Notes: generated by a model not told the origin, from the sequence alone. Counted from the first letter of the stretch, positions 17,111 to 26,683 are shown. The stretch: DNA of 64,000 nt from Solimonas_A sp052035235 (GCA_052035235.1 JBPOHT010000044.1:17077-81076); one strand, 5' to 3'. A program made the numbers and translations.

Positions 17111-20100
17111 TCAGGCCTGCGGGTGCTCCGGGGTGCCCGACTCTTCCTGGGCCAGGCGCGCGGCGTGGCGCCCCGGTGAACCGGTGGCCCGGCACAGGGC
17201 CGAATAGCAGGCCGGCACCACGTACAGCGTCAGCACCGTGGAGAACAGCACGCCGAAGAAGATCACGATGCCGAGGATGGCGCGGGCCTCATGTCCGGCG
17301 CCAGTGGAGAAGATCAGGGGCACGGCGCCGGCCATGGTGGCCACCGAGGTCATCAGGATGGGGCGCAGACGAATGCGGCTGGCCTCCATCAGCGCCTCCT
17401 CGAAGTCCCGGCCGGCGTCGCGCTGCTGGTTGGCGAATTCCACGATCAGGATGCCGTTCTTGGCTGCCAGGCCGATCAGCATGACGATACCGATCTGCGC
17501 GTAGACGTTGAGCGTGATGCCCAGTGCCCACAGTGCGCCGAGCGCACCGAAGACCGCCAGCGGCACCGTGGTCATGATCACCAGCGGGTGGACGAAGCTT
17601 TCGAACTGCGCCGCCAGCGCCAGGTAGACGATCAGCAGGGCCATGCCGAAGGTGAACAGCAGGGCGCTGCTGGACTCCCTGAAGTCGCGCGACTCGCCTT
17701 TGTAGCTCAGTCGGACCTGCTGCGGCAGTTCCTCGCGGACGATGTCCTCCATGTATGCCAGCGCCTGGCCCAGCGTGTAGCCGGGCGCGAGGCTGGCGCT
17801 GAGGGTGATCGCGCGCAGGCGATCCACGCGGTTATAGGTGGCGGCCGCCGCTTTCTCCTTCAGCGTCACCAGCGAGGTCAGGGGCACCAGGCTGCCGTCG
17901 GTCTGAGAGCGTACGTAGATGTCCGACAGGTCTTGCGGATCGCGGCGCTGTTCGTCCGGTGCCTGCAGGATGATGTCGTACTCCTCGCCGTTCTGCTCGA
18001 AGCGTGTCACCACGCGGCCGCCCATGAAGGTCTCCAGCGCAGTGGAGATGGCCGACACCGACACGCCGCGATCGCCGGCGCGGGCCAGGTCCATGTCCAG
18101 CTCGATCTGCGGCTTGGTCTCCCTGTAGTCGGAGTCCAGGCGCTGCAGGCCCGGGTTCTCGGTGGCGCGGCTCAGGATGCGATCGCGCCACTCGGCCAGT
18201 TCGGCGTAGTCGTTGCCGCCCAGCACGACCTGCACCGGCTGGCTGGCGCCGCCGCGCTGCCCGAAGCCGGCGCGCTGGTTGACCACCGCGCGCACGCCGG
18301 GCAGGTCGCGCAGCGCCTTGCTGTACTCTTCGCCGATCTCGGCGGAGCTGCGCTCGCGCGACTTCCAGTCGACCAGCGACAGAGACAGGTTGCCGTTGTT
18401 GACGTCGTCGCTACCTCCACCGAAGGAGGGGATGCGCAGCATGACGCGCTCGATCTCGCCCTGGCCGATGCGGGGCGTGATCAAGGCCTCGATCCGCTCC
18501 ATCTCGCGGCCGGTGTAGCCCAGGCTGGCACCTTCGGGCGCAGTGACCTGAATGATGAAGCCACCGCGGTCCTCGCTGGGCGCGAACTCCTGCGGAATGA
18601 CGTGGAACAGGCCCCAGGTACCCAGGCCCAGTGCTGCCAGCGCCACCCAGGCGAATGCCGGCCGCCTCACGAAAACGCCAAGCGTGCGGCCGTAGGCCTG
18701 CGACAGGCGCTCGAAGCCGTTCTCGATGGCCTGGCCCATGCGTCCGTTGTGGTCGTTCTTGCGCAGCAACGCGGCACTCAGCACCGGCGCCAGGGTCAGC
18801 GCCACGATCGCGGAGCAGATCACGCTGCCGGCCAGCGCCAACGCGAACTCGCGGAACAATCGGCCGATGTTGCCTTCCAGGAAGCCGATCGGCACGAATA
18901 CGGCCACCAGCACCGCGGTGACGGCGACGATGGCGAAGCCCACCTCGCGAGCGCCGCGATACGAGGCCAGCAGCGGCGACTCGCCCAGTTCGATGCGACG
19001 GTGGATGTTCTCCACCATGACGATGGCATCGTCCACCACCAGGCCGATCGCCAGCACCAGTGCCAGCAGCGTCAGGATATTGATCGAGAAGCCGAAAGCG
19101 TGCAGGAAGATGAACGAGGCCAGCAGCGAGATCGGCACGGTGATCGCCGGGATCAGCGTCGCGCGTGCATTGCCCAGGAACAGGAAGATCACCACGATCA
19201 CGAACAGCGCCGCATAAACCAGCGTCAGCTCGACCTCGTGCAGGGAGGCCTCGATGAAGGAGGAGGTGTCGTAGTTGACCTCCAGCTTCATGCCTTCGGG
19301 CAGATCGGGCCCGATCTGCTGCAGCATCTGCTTGGCCTGCTGTGCCACGGTCAGGGTGTTGGCGGTGGACGTCTTGACGATGCCGATGCCCAAGGCGCCC
19401 GCACCGTTGGCGCGGAAGGCGCCGCGTGGGTTCTGCGGGCCGAGCTCGACCCTGGCTACGTCCGACAGGCGCACCGGAAAGCCGTCCACGCCGCGCGCAA
19501 CCACCAGGTTGTTGAAGTCCTCGGCGCTGCGAAAAGGACGTGCCGTGCGCAGGCCGAACTCGCGCTCGGCCGATTCGATGCGGCCCGCCGGACGTTCGAT
19601 GTTCTGCTGGCGCAGCGCGTTCTCGATGTCCTCGGCGGTTAGCCCGCGTGCCGCCAGTCGGCCGCGATCGAGCCAGACACGCATGGCGTAACGGCGGTCG
19701 CCGCCGTATCGCACCTGGGAGACACCGTCGATGGTGGAGAAGCGATCGACGATGTAGCGCTCGGCGTAGTCGGTAAGCTGCAGCGTGTCCATGCGGTCGG
19801 AGGTGAGCACGAACCAGACGATGGGACTGGAATCCGCATCGGCCTTGGCGATTTCCGGCGGATCCACCTGGTCGGGCAGTCGACCGACGATGCTCGACAC
19901 CCGGTCGCGCACGTCGTTGGCGGCGTCATCGATATTGCGCGACAGCTCGAACTCCACGTTGATCTGCGAGCGTCCGTCGCGTGAGGACGAGGTGACCGTC
20001 TTGATGCCCTCGATCCCGGCGACACGATCCTCGATCAGCTGGGTGATCTGGGTCTCGACCACCGCGGCGGAGGCGCCGGTATAGGTCGTGCTGATGGAGA

Positions 20101-20233
20101 CAATCGGGGGGTCGATATCCGGGTATTCACGGACTGAGGTCGAGCTCAGGCCGAAGAGGCCGAAAACCACCAGCAGCAGGTTGATGACCGTGGCGAGGAC
20201 AGGACGCTTGACCGAGGTATCGGTGATCCACAT
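17111..20233 (-). CDS. RND (HAE1-type) efflux pump inner-membrane transporter
   Basis: A 1,040-residue proton-driven multidrug/solvent exporter. Start MWITDTSVKRPVLATVINLLLV is the standard N-terminus; earlier in-frame codons are discarded. It has the duplicated 12-helix layout with two large periplasmic loops, and the helix-4 proton relay GLVVDDAIVMVENIHRRIE. Motifs VFVPIGFLEGNIGRLFREFA and GILIVEFANQQRDAGRDFEEALMEA are family-typical. Unusually, no membrane fusion protein or outer-membrane factor gene is next to it; the upstream genes are tonB-exbB-exbD on the same strand. Confidence 0.93.
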   Translation of the reverse strand: MWITDTSVKRPVLATVINLLLVVFGLFGLSSTSVREYPDIDPPIVSISTTYTGASAAVVETQITQLIEDRVAGIEGIKTVTSSSRDGRSQINVEFELSRNIDDAANDVRDRVSSIVGRLPDQVDPPEIAKADADSSPIVWFVLTSDRMDTLQLTDYAERYIVDRFSTIDGVSQVRYGGDRRYAMRVWLDRGRLAARGLTAEDIENALRQQNIERPAGRIESAEREFGLRTARPFRSAEDFNNLVVARGVDGFPVRLSDVARVELGPQNPRGAFRANGAGALGIGIVKTSTANTLTVAQQAKQMLQQIGPDLPEGMKLEVNYDTSSFIEASLHEVELTLVYAALFVIVVIFLFLGNARATLIPAITVPISLLASFIFLHAFGFSINILTLLALVLAIGLVVDDAIVMVENIHRRIELGESPLLASYRGAREVGFAIVAVTAVLVAVFVPIGFLEGNIGRLFREFALALAGSVICSAIVALTLAPVLSAALLRKNDHNGRMGQAIENGFERLSQAYGRTLGVFVRRPAFAWVALAALGLGTWGLFHVIPQEFAPSEDRGGFIIQVTAPEGASLGYTGREMERIEALITPRIGQGEIERVMLRIPSFGGGSDDVNNGNLSLSLVDWKSRERSSAEIGEEYSKALRDLPGVRAVVNQRAGFGQRGGASQPVQVVLGGNDYAELAEWRDRILSRATENPGLQRLDSDYRETKPQIELDMDLARAGDRGVSVSAISTALETFMGGRVVTRFEQNGEEYDIILQAPDEQRRDPQDLSDIYVRSQTDGSLVPLTSLVTLKEKAAAATYNRVDRLRAITLSASLAPGYTLGQALAYMEDIVREELPQQVRLSYKGESRDFRESSSALLFTFGMALLIVYLALAAQFESFVHPLVIMTTVPLAVFGALGALWALGITLNVYAQIGIVMLIGLAAKNGILIVEFANQQRDAGRDFEEALMEASRIRLRPILMTSVATMAGAVPLIFSTGAGHEARAILGIVIFFGVLFSTVLTLYVVPACYSALCRATGSPGRHAARLAQEESGTPEHPQA

Positions 20234-20365
20234 GGCGGGCTGCCGGCTGGTAGGAATGGCGCACAGACTGCCCGGCGTGTTCCGGGCTTCACAAACGACT
20301 GTGCCGGACGCAGGGTCCGGCACAGTGTGACAGCAGGCAGCGTAGCGGGGCTAGCCGCGCTCGTT

Positions 20366-20803
<438 letters not shown>

Positions 20804-20807
20804 GGCC

Positions 20808-21530
20808 TTACACTCCGGTCTTCAGCTTCACGACTTTGCCGCCACCGGCGACCTGCTGGCCAGTGGTGAGGAAGGCGTACAGGTCGTGGGCGAAGGCATC
20901 GAGGGCGCCGAGCACCACGCGGTTGCTACGCACCAGGTAGTTGTAGCCCAGCACCGCCGGGATGGCGACGGCCAGGCCGACGCCGGTCATGATCAGCGCC
21001 TCGCCCACCGGGCCGGCGACCTTGTCCAGGGTGCCCGCGCCGGACATGCCGATGCTCACCAGGGCGTGATACACGCCCCAGACCGTGCCGAACAGGCCGA
21101 CGAAGGGAGCGGTGGAACCCACCGAGGCCAGCACACTGAGGCCGGACTCCATCTTGGTGGTTTCCTCGTCGATGACCTTGCGGATCGTGCGGGTCATGAA
21201 CTCCGAGGCGGTACCGGCTTCTTCCAGGCGGCTGGCGCCGAAGCGGGCGTGGTGGTCGCGCGCGGTGATGGCGTGGTGCGCCAGGTGCGAGAACGGCTCA
21301 TCGGCGCGGTGCGAGGCGACGGCGTCATGCACCTGGTCGAGACTCTTGGAGTTCCAGAAGAAGTCGAGGAAGGCCTTGCTGCGCTTGCGCTCCAGATGAC
21401 CTCGGATAGCCTTGACGACGATCAGGTACCAGGAAGCGATGCTCATCACCAGCAGCACGAACAGCAGGAACTTGCCCACCACGTCCGACTGACCGATGAA
21501 GTGGGCAAAACCGAGGGTCTGGGTTTCCAT
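20808..21530 (-). CDS. exbB: ExbB, biopolymer transport protein
   Basis: A 240-residue MotA/TolQ/ExbB proton-channel protein with three membrane helices: about 20-40, then SVGSTAPFVGLFGTVWGVYHALVSIG and VAGPVGEALIMTGVGLAVAIPAVLGYNYLVR. It forms the energising complex with ExbD and TonB in the inner membrane. It lies between tonB (20 bases) and exbD (4 bases). Confidence 0.95.
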   Translation of the reverse strand: METQTLGFAHFIGQSDVVGKFLLFVLLVMSIASWYLIVVKAIRGHLERKRSKAFLDFFWNSKSLDQVHDAVASHRADEPFSHLAHHAITARDHHARFGASRLEEAGTASEFMTRTIRKVIDEETTKMESGLSVLASVGSTAPFVGLFGTVWGVYHALVSIGMSGAGTLDKVAGPVGEALIMTGVGLAVAIPAVLGYNYLVRSNRVVLGALDAFAHDLYAFLTTGQQVAGGGKVVKLKTGV

Positions 21531-21549
21531 GAGGCTCCGGGAAATCTCT

Positions 21550-22212
21550 TTATTTGTTCAGTGAGAAAGGCATGGGGAAGGTGACGACCTGCTCGAACGG
21601 CTTGCCGCCCTTCGTACCCGGCTTGAATTTCCAGCGTCGAACGGCGGTGACCGCCGCGTCGTCGAGCCGGATGAAGCCACTGGACTTGGTCACCTTGATG
21701 GATTTGGGCAGGCCGTCCACCGATACCAGGACGGTCAGTTCCACGACGCCTTCCTCGCCCAATTGCCTGGAGCGCATCGGATATGGTGGAAGCGGGCTGT
21801 TTCCGTAGGCGGCGTCCAGCTTCGGCGGCTCCATAGCCGGCTCGGGAGCCGGGCCTGGCGCTGGCGGCGGAGCGGCCTGGATCGGCGGCAGCGGCTCCGG
21901 TTCCACCGGCTCCGGGGGCGCCTGGATGGCCTGGGGTGCCGGCTCGTTCGACTTGGTGGTGATCAGCGGCTTGGGCTTGGGCTTCTCCAGCGGCGGAGGC
22001 GGCTGGGGCGGGAGCGGTTCGGGCGGCTTCACCTGCTCCGGCACTTCAGGGGTGATGAAGCTGACGTAGAGCGGAGCGGCAGAGGTTTGTTCCGGTGCGA
22101 TCTCCGACATTGCCAAGATGCCCCAGAGGCCCAGCAGATGGGCGCCGACCACGAGGGCCAGGCCGCCGATGTTCAGCGGACGATCATTGCCTTGGGAAAG
22201 GGTAGCCAGCAT
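21550..22212 (-). CDS. tonB: TonB energy-transducing protein
   Basis: A 220-residue protein from the ATG at 22212 (MLATLSQGNDRPLNIGG): one membrane helix (ALVVGAHLLGLWGILAM), a Pro-rich spacer with PPEPLPPQPPPPLEKPKPKP, and a C-terminal TonB domain (YPMRSRQLGEEGVVELTVLVSVDGLPKSIKVTKSSGF...AVRRWKFKPGTKGGK). The reading frame stays open upstream to 22314, but that part is read through a Fur box, so the later start is preferred although it lacks a clear ribosome binding site. Confidence 0.93.
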   Translation of the reverse strand: MLATLSQGNDRPLNIGGLALVVGAHLLGLWGILAMSEIAPEQTSAAPLYVSFITPEVPEQVKPPEPLPPQPPPPLEKPKPKPLITTKSNEPAPQAIQAPPEPVEPEPLPPIQAAPPPAPGPAPEPAMEPPKLDAAYGNSPLPPYPMRSRQLGEEGVVELTVLVSVDGLPKSIKVTKSSGFIRLDDAAVTAVRRWKFKPGTKGGKPFEQVVTFPMPFSLNK

Positions 22213-22278
22213 CGAGGAAGCAGTCGGACAACGGCGAAAAAGCGAAGGGTCCCTGTTCCGGCTGGAATTGCCGGATTC

Positions 22279-22300
22279 ATTGAGAATGTTTCTCATTCTA
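22279..22300. promoter_or_regulatory. Fur box ahead of tonB-exbB-exbD
   Basis: On the minus strand the sequence reads TAGAATGAGAAACATTCTCA, an interrupted palindrome close to the Fur consensus (GATAATGATAATCATTATC). It lies about 70 bases upstream of the tonB start, the expected place for iron repression. A fur gene is present in the window at 35.9 kb. Confidence 0.7.
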
Positions 22301-22376
22301 ACTGTCTGCTGCACCGCAGCGCAAGCAAGAAAGGCGATTGATTAGCTAGCTAGGGATGCTTCGTGACAAAATGCGA

Positions 22377-22398
22377 GAATGTCACCGCAATGTCACCG
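22377..22398. promoter_or_regulatory. 11-base direct repeat AATGTCACCG
   Basis: AATGTCACCG occurs twice with the GTCACCG cores at 22381 and 22392, exactly one helical turn apart, about 75 bases before the next gene's start. Such spacing suits an OmpR-class response regulator. No regulator is assignable. Confidence 0.3.
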
Positions 22399-22466
22399 TC
22401 TCATGACGTTGGCGCCGCAATGAATCAAGCCCGGAGCGCCGCGCCGGGTCATCTTTAGGAATGCGC

Positions 22467-23153
22467 ATGAACAAGCTTTCGACGGCAGTCCGGGTTGCCC
22501 TGGCTGTACTGCTGATCTACGCCGGATACCTGGCCCTGCTGGCGGCCAGCCTGCGGCCCGAAATCTTCATTCCGCTGTTCTCGGAGGAGGGCCCCTTCGA
22601 GGAGATGAGCATTGTGCTGTGGGTGGCGCTGGGCGCCATGCTGCTGTTACACAACGTCCGCTCGCCCAGGGTCTGGGCCTTGGCGGCCCTCTCCTTCCTG
22701 TTCGCCGCGCGTGAAGCAGACCTGCACAAAGCCTTCACCGTCATGAGCATCTCCAAGAGCCGGTTCTACATCAGCCCGGACGTGCCGGTCATGCAGAAAA
22801 TTCTCGGTGGCCTGGTCATGCTGGCCGCGGTGATCCTGATCATCCATCTGGCGCGCCTGTGCTGGCAGTATTTCTTCCGCCAGGGCGGCCTTCGCACGCC
22901 GGTCGGCCAGGTCCTGGTACTGCCGGTGCTGCTGCTGCCGATCTCCAAGGTCCTCGACCGCCTCAGCAATGGGCTGAGGGAGAGCTTCGACATCCACCTC
23001 TCCTATGCGGTGAACCAGTTCATCGCCGCCTTCGAGGAAGGCATGGAAATGGCTATGCCGGTGCTCTTCATCGTGGCCTTGATGTTGTACCGGGCCAGCC
23101 AACGTGACGCGGCGCAGAATCAGACCTCGTTGCTGTCGCAGGGCAGACGCTGA
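22467..23153 (+). CDS. polytopic inner-membrane protein of unknown function
   Basis: From the second ATG (22467, AGGA nine bases upstream) it is 228 residues with about six hydrophobic segments (starting near residues 10, 45, 70, 108, 145 and 195) separated by charged loops (FSEEGPFEEMS, AAREADLHKAFTVMSISKSRFY, DRLSNGLRESFDIHLSYAVNQFIAAFEEGMEM). I do not recognise the family. It is followed by a two-way terminator and appears monocistronic. Confidence 0.75.
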   Translation: MNKLSTAVRVALAVLLIYAGYLALLAASLRPEIFIPLFSEEGPFEEMSIVLWVALGAMLLLHNVRSPRVWALAALSFLFAAREADLHKAFTVMSISKSRFYISPDVPVMQKILGGLVMLAAVILIIHLARLCWQYFFRQGGLRTPVGQVLVLPVLLLPISKVLDRLSNGLRESFDIHLSYAVNQFIAAFEEGMEMAMPVLFIVALMLYRASQRDAAQNQTSLLSQGRR

Positions 23154-23165
23154 TTCCGAGATTCA

Positions 23166-23199
23166 CGAAAAAGGGTTGCCGATCGGCAGCCCTTTTTCG
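23166..23199. terminator. bidirectional terminator
   Basis: A hairpin CGAAAAAGGG...CCCTTTTTCG with A-run and T-run on its two sides. It serves the membrane protein gene on the plus strand and alkB on the minus strand, which converge here. Confidence 0.85.
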
Positions 23200-23212
23200 T
23201 TGTATCGGATTT

Positions 23213-24616
23213 TCAGGCCAGGGGGATGAAATCCGGTTTTTCCCTCACGGCGCAGTCGGGGCAAGGCCAATGGTCCGGGATCAGGGACCAGGGCGTGCCC
23301 GGCTTGAAGCCTTCGTGCGGGCAGCCCGCGGCCTCGTCGTAGATGTACCCGCAGTCGCTGCACTGGTAGCGCGCGGTCTGGGTCGCGGCACCGCCCGTGG
23401 CAGCCGGCAGGTGCTCGCCCGGGAAAATCTCCGGGTGGCCGTCGTCCAGCGGCTGGCGGTGCCAGCGCGCCATCAGCTTGGCCCGCTTGGGCGGATAGAT
23501 GTTGGCCAGGCTGAGGTCGCCCTTGTGGTGACGCGCCACCAGCGGATCCATCTGGCGGAACCACAGCCAGGGGATGTAGGCCGGGATCAGCATTGACGCA
23601 TAGCCGGACGGCAGCTGCGGCGACTCGTCGAAGTGGCGCAGGGCCTGGAAGCGGCGCGTCGGGTTGGCGTGATGGTCCGAGTGCCGCTGCAACTGGTACA
23701 GGAACAGGTTGGTCACCACGTTGTTGCTGTTCCAGGAATGCGCCGGCCGGCAACGCTCGTAGCGGCCGCTGGGCAGTTTCTGGCGCATCAGGCCGTAGTG
23801 CTCGATGTAGTTGATCACTTCGAGCAGCGAGGCGCCGTAGAAGGCCTGCGCCAGCAGGAAGGCCAGGCCCGGCCAGCCGAGCCAGGCGGTGAGGCCACCG
23901 AACAGCAGGGCCGTCATGCCCCAGGCCTGCAGGTTCTCGTTGTGGATGCTCCAGGCGGACTGGCCGTTGCGGGCCAGGCGATCCTTCTCCAGGTGCCAGG
24001 CCGAGCTCAGGCTGCCGAGCATGGTGCGAGGCAGGAACGCCCAGAAACTCTCGCCCATCTTCGAGCTGGCCGGATCGTCCGGCGTCGCCACGTTCTTGTG
24101 GTGGCCCTTGTTGTGCTCGATGAAGAAATGGCCATAGGCCACCGGTGCCAATGTCAGCTTGGCCATCCAGCGATCCAGGCTGTTGGTCTTGTGCCCCAGT
24201 TCATGCGCGGTGTTGATGCCGATGCCGTTGATGGTGCCCACGGTGAACATCAGGCCGATCCACTCCCAGGCCGCCAGGCCGCCGGTGGCGGCGAGCCAGG
24301 CGCCCCAGACCGTCAGCAGGAACTGCGTCGGCAGGTAGGCCAGTACGATCGCGCGGTAATAGCGGTCGTTCTCCAGCTGCGCCACCGCGGTTTCGGGAGG
24401 GTTGCTGCTGTCCACGCCCACCAGGCGGTCCAGCGCCGGGATGATGACGTAGACCAGGATCGGGCCGCCCCAGAGCCAGGCGCCGTAGCCGGTCAGGTGG
24501 TAGAGGATCACGGCCAGGGTGCCCAGGACCGGGATCATCGGGCTGAGCAGCCAGAGTGCACGCTTGCCGTCCACCCAGGGGGTGGCGCCCGTGGTCGCCA
24601 ACGTTGTTGTATTCAT
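23213..24616 (-). CDS. alkB: alkane 1-monooxygenase fused to rubredoxin
   Basis: A membrane di-iron hydroxylase that oxidises the terminal carbon of n-alkanes. The 467-residue protein has the eight-His pattern HELGH (138-142), EHNKGHH (167-173) and HSDHH (312-316), with the AlkB signature NYIEHYGLMRQ (269-279). Residues about 415-465 form a rubredoxin domain with CSDCGYIYDE (Cys419, 422) and CPDC (Cys452, 455). Most proteobacterial AlkB proteins use a separate rubredoxin; the fusion would deliver electrons within one chain. An AraC-type regulator is divergently transcribed 180 bases away. Confidence 0.96.
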   Translation of the reverse strand: MNTTTLATTGATPWVDGKRALWLLSPMIPVLGTLAVILYHLTGYGAWLWGGPILVYVIIPALDRLVGVDSSNPPETAVAQLENDRYYRAIVLAYLPTQFLLTVWGAWLAATGGLAAWEWIGLMFTVGTINGIGINTAHELGHKTNSLDRWMAKLTLAPVAYGHFFIEHNKGHHKNVATPDDPASSKMGESFWAFLPRTMLGSLSSAWHLEKDRLARNGQSAWSIHNENLQAWGMTALLFGGLTAWLGWPGLAFLLAQAFYGASLLEVINYIEHYGLMRQKLPSGRYERCRPAHSWNSNNVVTNLFLYQLQRHSDHHANPTRRFQALRHFDESPQLPSGYASMLIPAYIPWLWFRQMDPLVARHHKGDLSLANIYPPKRAKLMARWHRQPLDDGHPEIFPGEHLPAATGGAATQTARYQCSDCGYIYDEAAGCPHEGFKPGTPWSLIPDHWPCPDCAVREKPDFIPLA

Positions 24617-24798
24617 GTCCTGCCTCCAGCTCTTGCCACCCGCGAAAGGCCGCGGTGAGCCGCTCCCGGGGTTCTACCCCTGGGGCGGTGCTATAGTCAA
24701 ACCCACGGCGGGCAGGGGGAAGTCGTCATCCGCCGCTGTACCATCGTCAGACGCCGCCGCCTGCGCGGAACTCCGGAATACCTATTAAAAACGCCGGC

Positions 24799-25719
24799 AT
24801 GGATACGCTGAGCCTGATTCTCGACGACATCCGCCTGAAGGGCGCCGTGTTCCGGCAGTACGAGCTGGCCCATCCCTGGACCATGCGCCTGGAAACCCCG
24901 GGGTTGTCCAGCTTCCATATCGTCACCCGCGGCCAGGCCTGGCTGCTGCGCGAGGGCGAAGCGCCGTTGGCGCTGCAGTTCGGCGATCTGGTGCTGCTGC
25001 CGCGGGGTATCGATCACCGCGTCCAGGACAGCCTGGAATCTGCCGCGACTCCCAGGGACATGCTGCCAGACCTGGACAGCCCCTCCGATGAGCCCCTGCG
25101 CCTGGGCGAGGGTAGTGCCGCCACCGGCCTGCTGTCGGGTTACTTCCGCTTCGAGGTGGAATTGGCGCGGCCGCTGATGACTGCGCTGCCACAGTTGTTG
25201 CACCTGCGCAGCCTCAGCAATAGTCCGCCGGTCTGGCTGCGTGTCGGGCTGGAGTTCATTGCGGATGAATTCAGCCGCCCGCGGCCGGCGCGCCAGGCCA
25301 TCGTCAACCGCATCGCCGATATCCTGTTGATGGAGTTCCTGCGCCATCACGTGGAAAGCCTGCCGGAGGGTTCCGGCAACTGGCTGCTGGCCCTGCGCGA
25401 CCAAGCCCTGTCCGCGGCGCTTTCGGCCATGCACCGGGAGCCGCAGCGCGCCTGGACCGTGCCGGAACTGGCAGACCTGGCCTGCCTGTCGCGGTCCGCC
25501 TTCGCCGAGCGCTTCACCCAGGTATTGGGGCAGCCGCCGCTGGCCTACCTTACCGAGCACCGCATGCGCTTGGCGGCCTGGCAGCTGCGCTCCGGCGGCC
25601 AGCCGGTCGCGCGGATCGCCGAGGCCAGCGGCTATGCCTCGGAAACCGCCTTCAGCCAGGCCTTCAAGCGGGCCTATGGCAGCAGCCCCAGCGCCTGGCG
25701 GCGGGAGCGGCAGGGGTAA
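24799..25719 (+). CDS. AraC-family regulator, probable alkB activator
   Basis: A 306-residue regulator with an N-terminal cupin-type sensing domain (FHIVTRGQAWLLREGEAPLALQFGDLVLLPRGIDHRV) and two C-terminal helix-turn-helices (WTVPELADLACLSRSAFAERFTQVLGQPPLAYLTEHRMRLA; PVARIAEASGYASETAFSQAFKRAYGSSPSAWRR). Divergence from alkB makes alkane-responsive activation of that gene the obvious role; this is inference. A TATAGT at 24692 may be its -10 element. Confidence 0.9.
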   Translation: MDTLSLILDDIRLKGAVFRQYELAHPWTMRLETPGLSSFHIVTRGQAWLLREGEAPLALQFGDLVLLPRGIDHRVQDSLESAATPRDMLPDLDSPSDEPLRLGEGSAATGLLSGYFRFEVELARPLMTALPQLLHLRSLSNSPPVWLRVGLEFIADEFSRPRPARQAIVNRIADILLMEFLRHHVESLPEGSGNWLLALRDQALSAALSAMHREPQRAWTVPELADLACLSRSAFAERFTQVLGQPPLAYLTEHRMRLAAWQLRSGGQPVARIAEASGYASETAFSQAFKRAYGSSPSAWRRERQG

Positions 25720-25873
25720 TTCCACATCATGGCCGGAACGGACGGTGGAATTGTCATGAACTTGGGGTAAAGTCGGTACGCTAGACGTTGCGGTCGGACT
25801 GTTTTGGCCGCCACCACCACTTGGGTCGAACAATCACCCGGATGGATCCGGGGCAAAAAGGGGAGAGTTGTTC

Positions 25874-26620
25874 ATGCATATGCGGAATGCTGCCGTGCTG
25901 GCCATGCTGGTTTCGGCGCCGGCCTTTGCGGTCACCACTCAGGGCTTCAACATCCCGTACGCGGGCGTGTTCTACAGCCACGAAATCTCCGACAGCTCCC
26001 GTGATTCCGACGGCGCCAGCGGCCTGCAGCTCAACGTCGGCACCCCGATCGACTGGGGCACCAACAACGCCATCGAACTGAGCCTCTACGACGCCGGCCG
26101 CAAGCGCGATGTCGATGGCGGCAAGGACTACCAGACGGCGTTCTTCGTGGACCTGGTGCATCACTACGCTTCCACCAACGGCGGCATCCAGGCCGTTCCG
26201 AAGTTCACCCCCTACGTGCTCGGCGGCGTCGGCGCGATCCAGGAAGACGTGGGCGGCGACGACCACATGCACTTCGGCGGCAGCGTCGGTGGCGGTCTGT
26301 TCTTCCCGCTGCCCTGGCACGGCCTGGCCGTGCGCACCGAAGCGCGTGCCCAGCTGCAGCTCAACGACAAGTCGGTTTCGGGTGAGGACTATCTGATCGA
26401 CTACCGCTTCAACGTTGGCCTGCAGATTCCGCTGTACTTCCTGGCCGAGGGCAAGTTTGCTTCCGCTCCGGCGCAGGAATGCGTGGTCACCGTGGTTGAC
26501 CCGGTCACCGGCCGCAAGGATTGCGCGGTGGACAGCGACGCCGATGGCGTCAACGACACGGCCGACCAGTGCCCGAACACGCCGGCCGGCGTGGCGGTGC
26601 AGGCCAACGGCTGCCAGTAA
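25874..26620 (+). CDS. outer-membrane beta-barrel protein with a thrombospondin type 3 repeat
   Basis: A 248-residue exported protein: signal peptide ending APAFA-VTTQ, an eight-strand-type barrel of about 170 residues, and a C-terminal calcium-binding repeat DSDADGVNDTADQCPNTPAG. In OmpA/OprF-like proteins this repeat links the barrel to a peptidoglycan-binding OmpA domain, but here the protein stops shortly after it (VAVQANGCQ). A GGAGAG six bases ahead supports the ATG at 25874. The barrel's cargo is unknown. A strong terminator follows. Confidence 0.75.
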   Translation: MHMRNAAVLAMLVSAPAFAVTTQGFNIPYAGVFYSHEISDSSRDSDGASGLQLNVGTPIDWGTNNAIELSLYDAGRKRDVDGGKDYQTAFFVDLVHHYASTNGGIQAVPKFTPYVLGGVGAIQEDVGGDDHMHFGGSVGGGLFFPLPWHGLAVRTEARAQLQLNDKSVSGEDYLIDYRFNVGLQIPLYFLAEGKFASAPAQECVVTVVDPVTGRKDCAVDSDADGVNDTADQCPNTPAGVAVQANGCQ

Positions 26621-26634
26621 GCTTCACGGCTTCA

Positions 26635-26666
26635 CGAAAAAGCCCCGCGAAAGCGGGGCTTTTTCG
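26635..26666. terminator. bidirectional terminator
   Basis: Stem CGAAAAAGCCCCGC / GCGGGGCTTTTTCG with a GAAA loop. It ends both the barrel protein gene and the convergent desaturase gene. Confidence 0.9.
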
Positions 26667-26683
26667 TTGCCGGCCCGGTCGGC

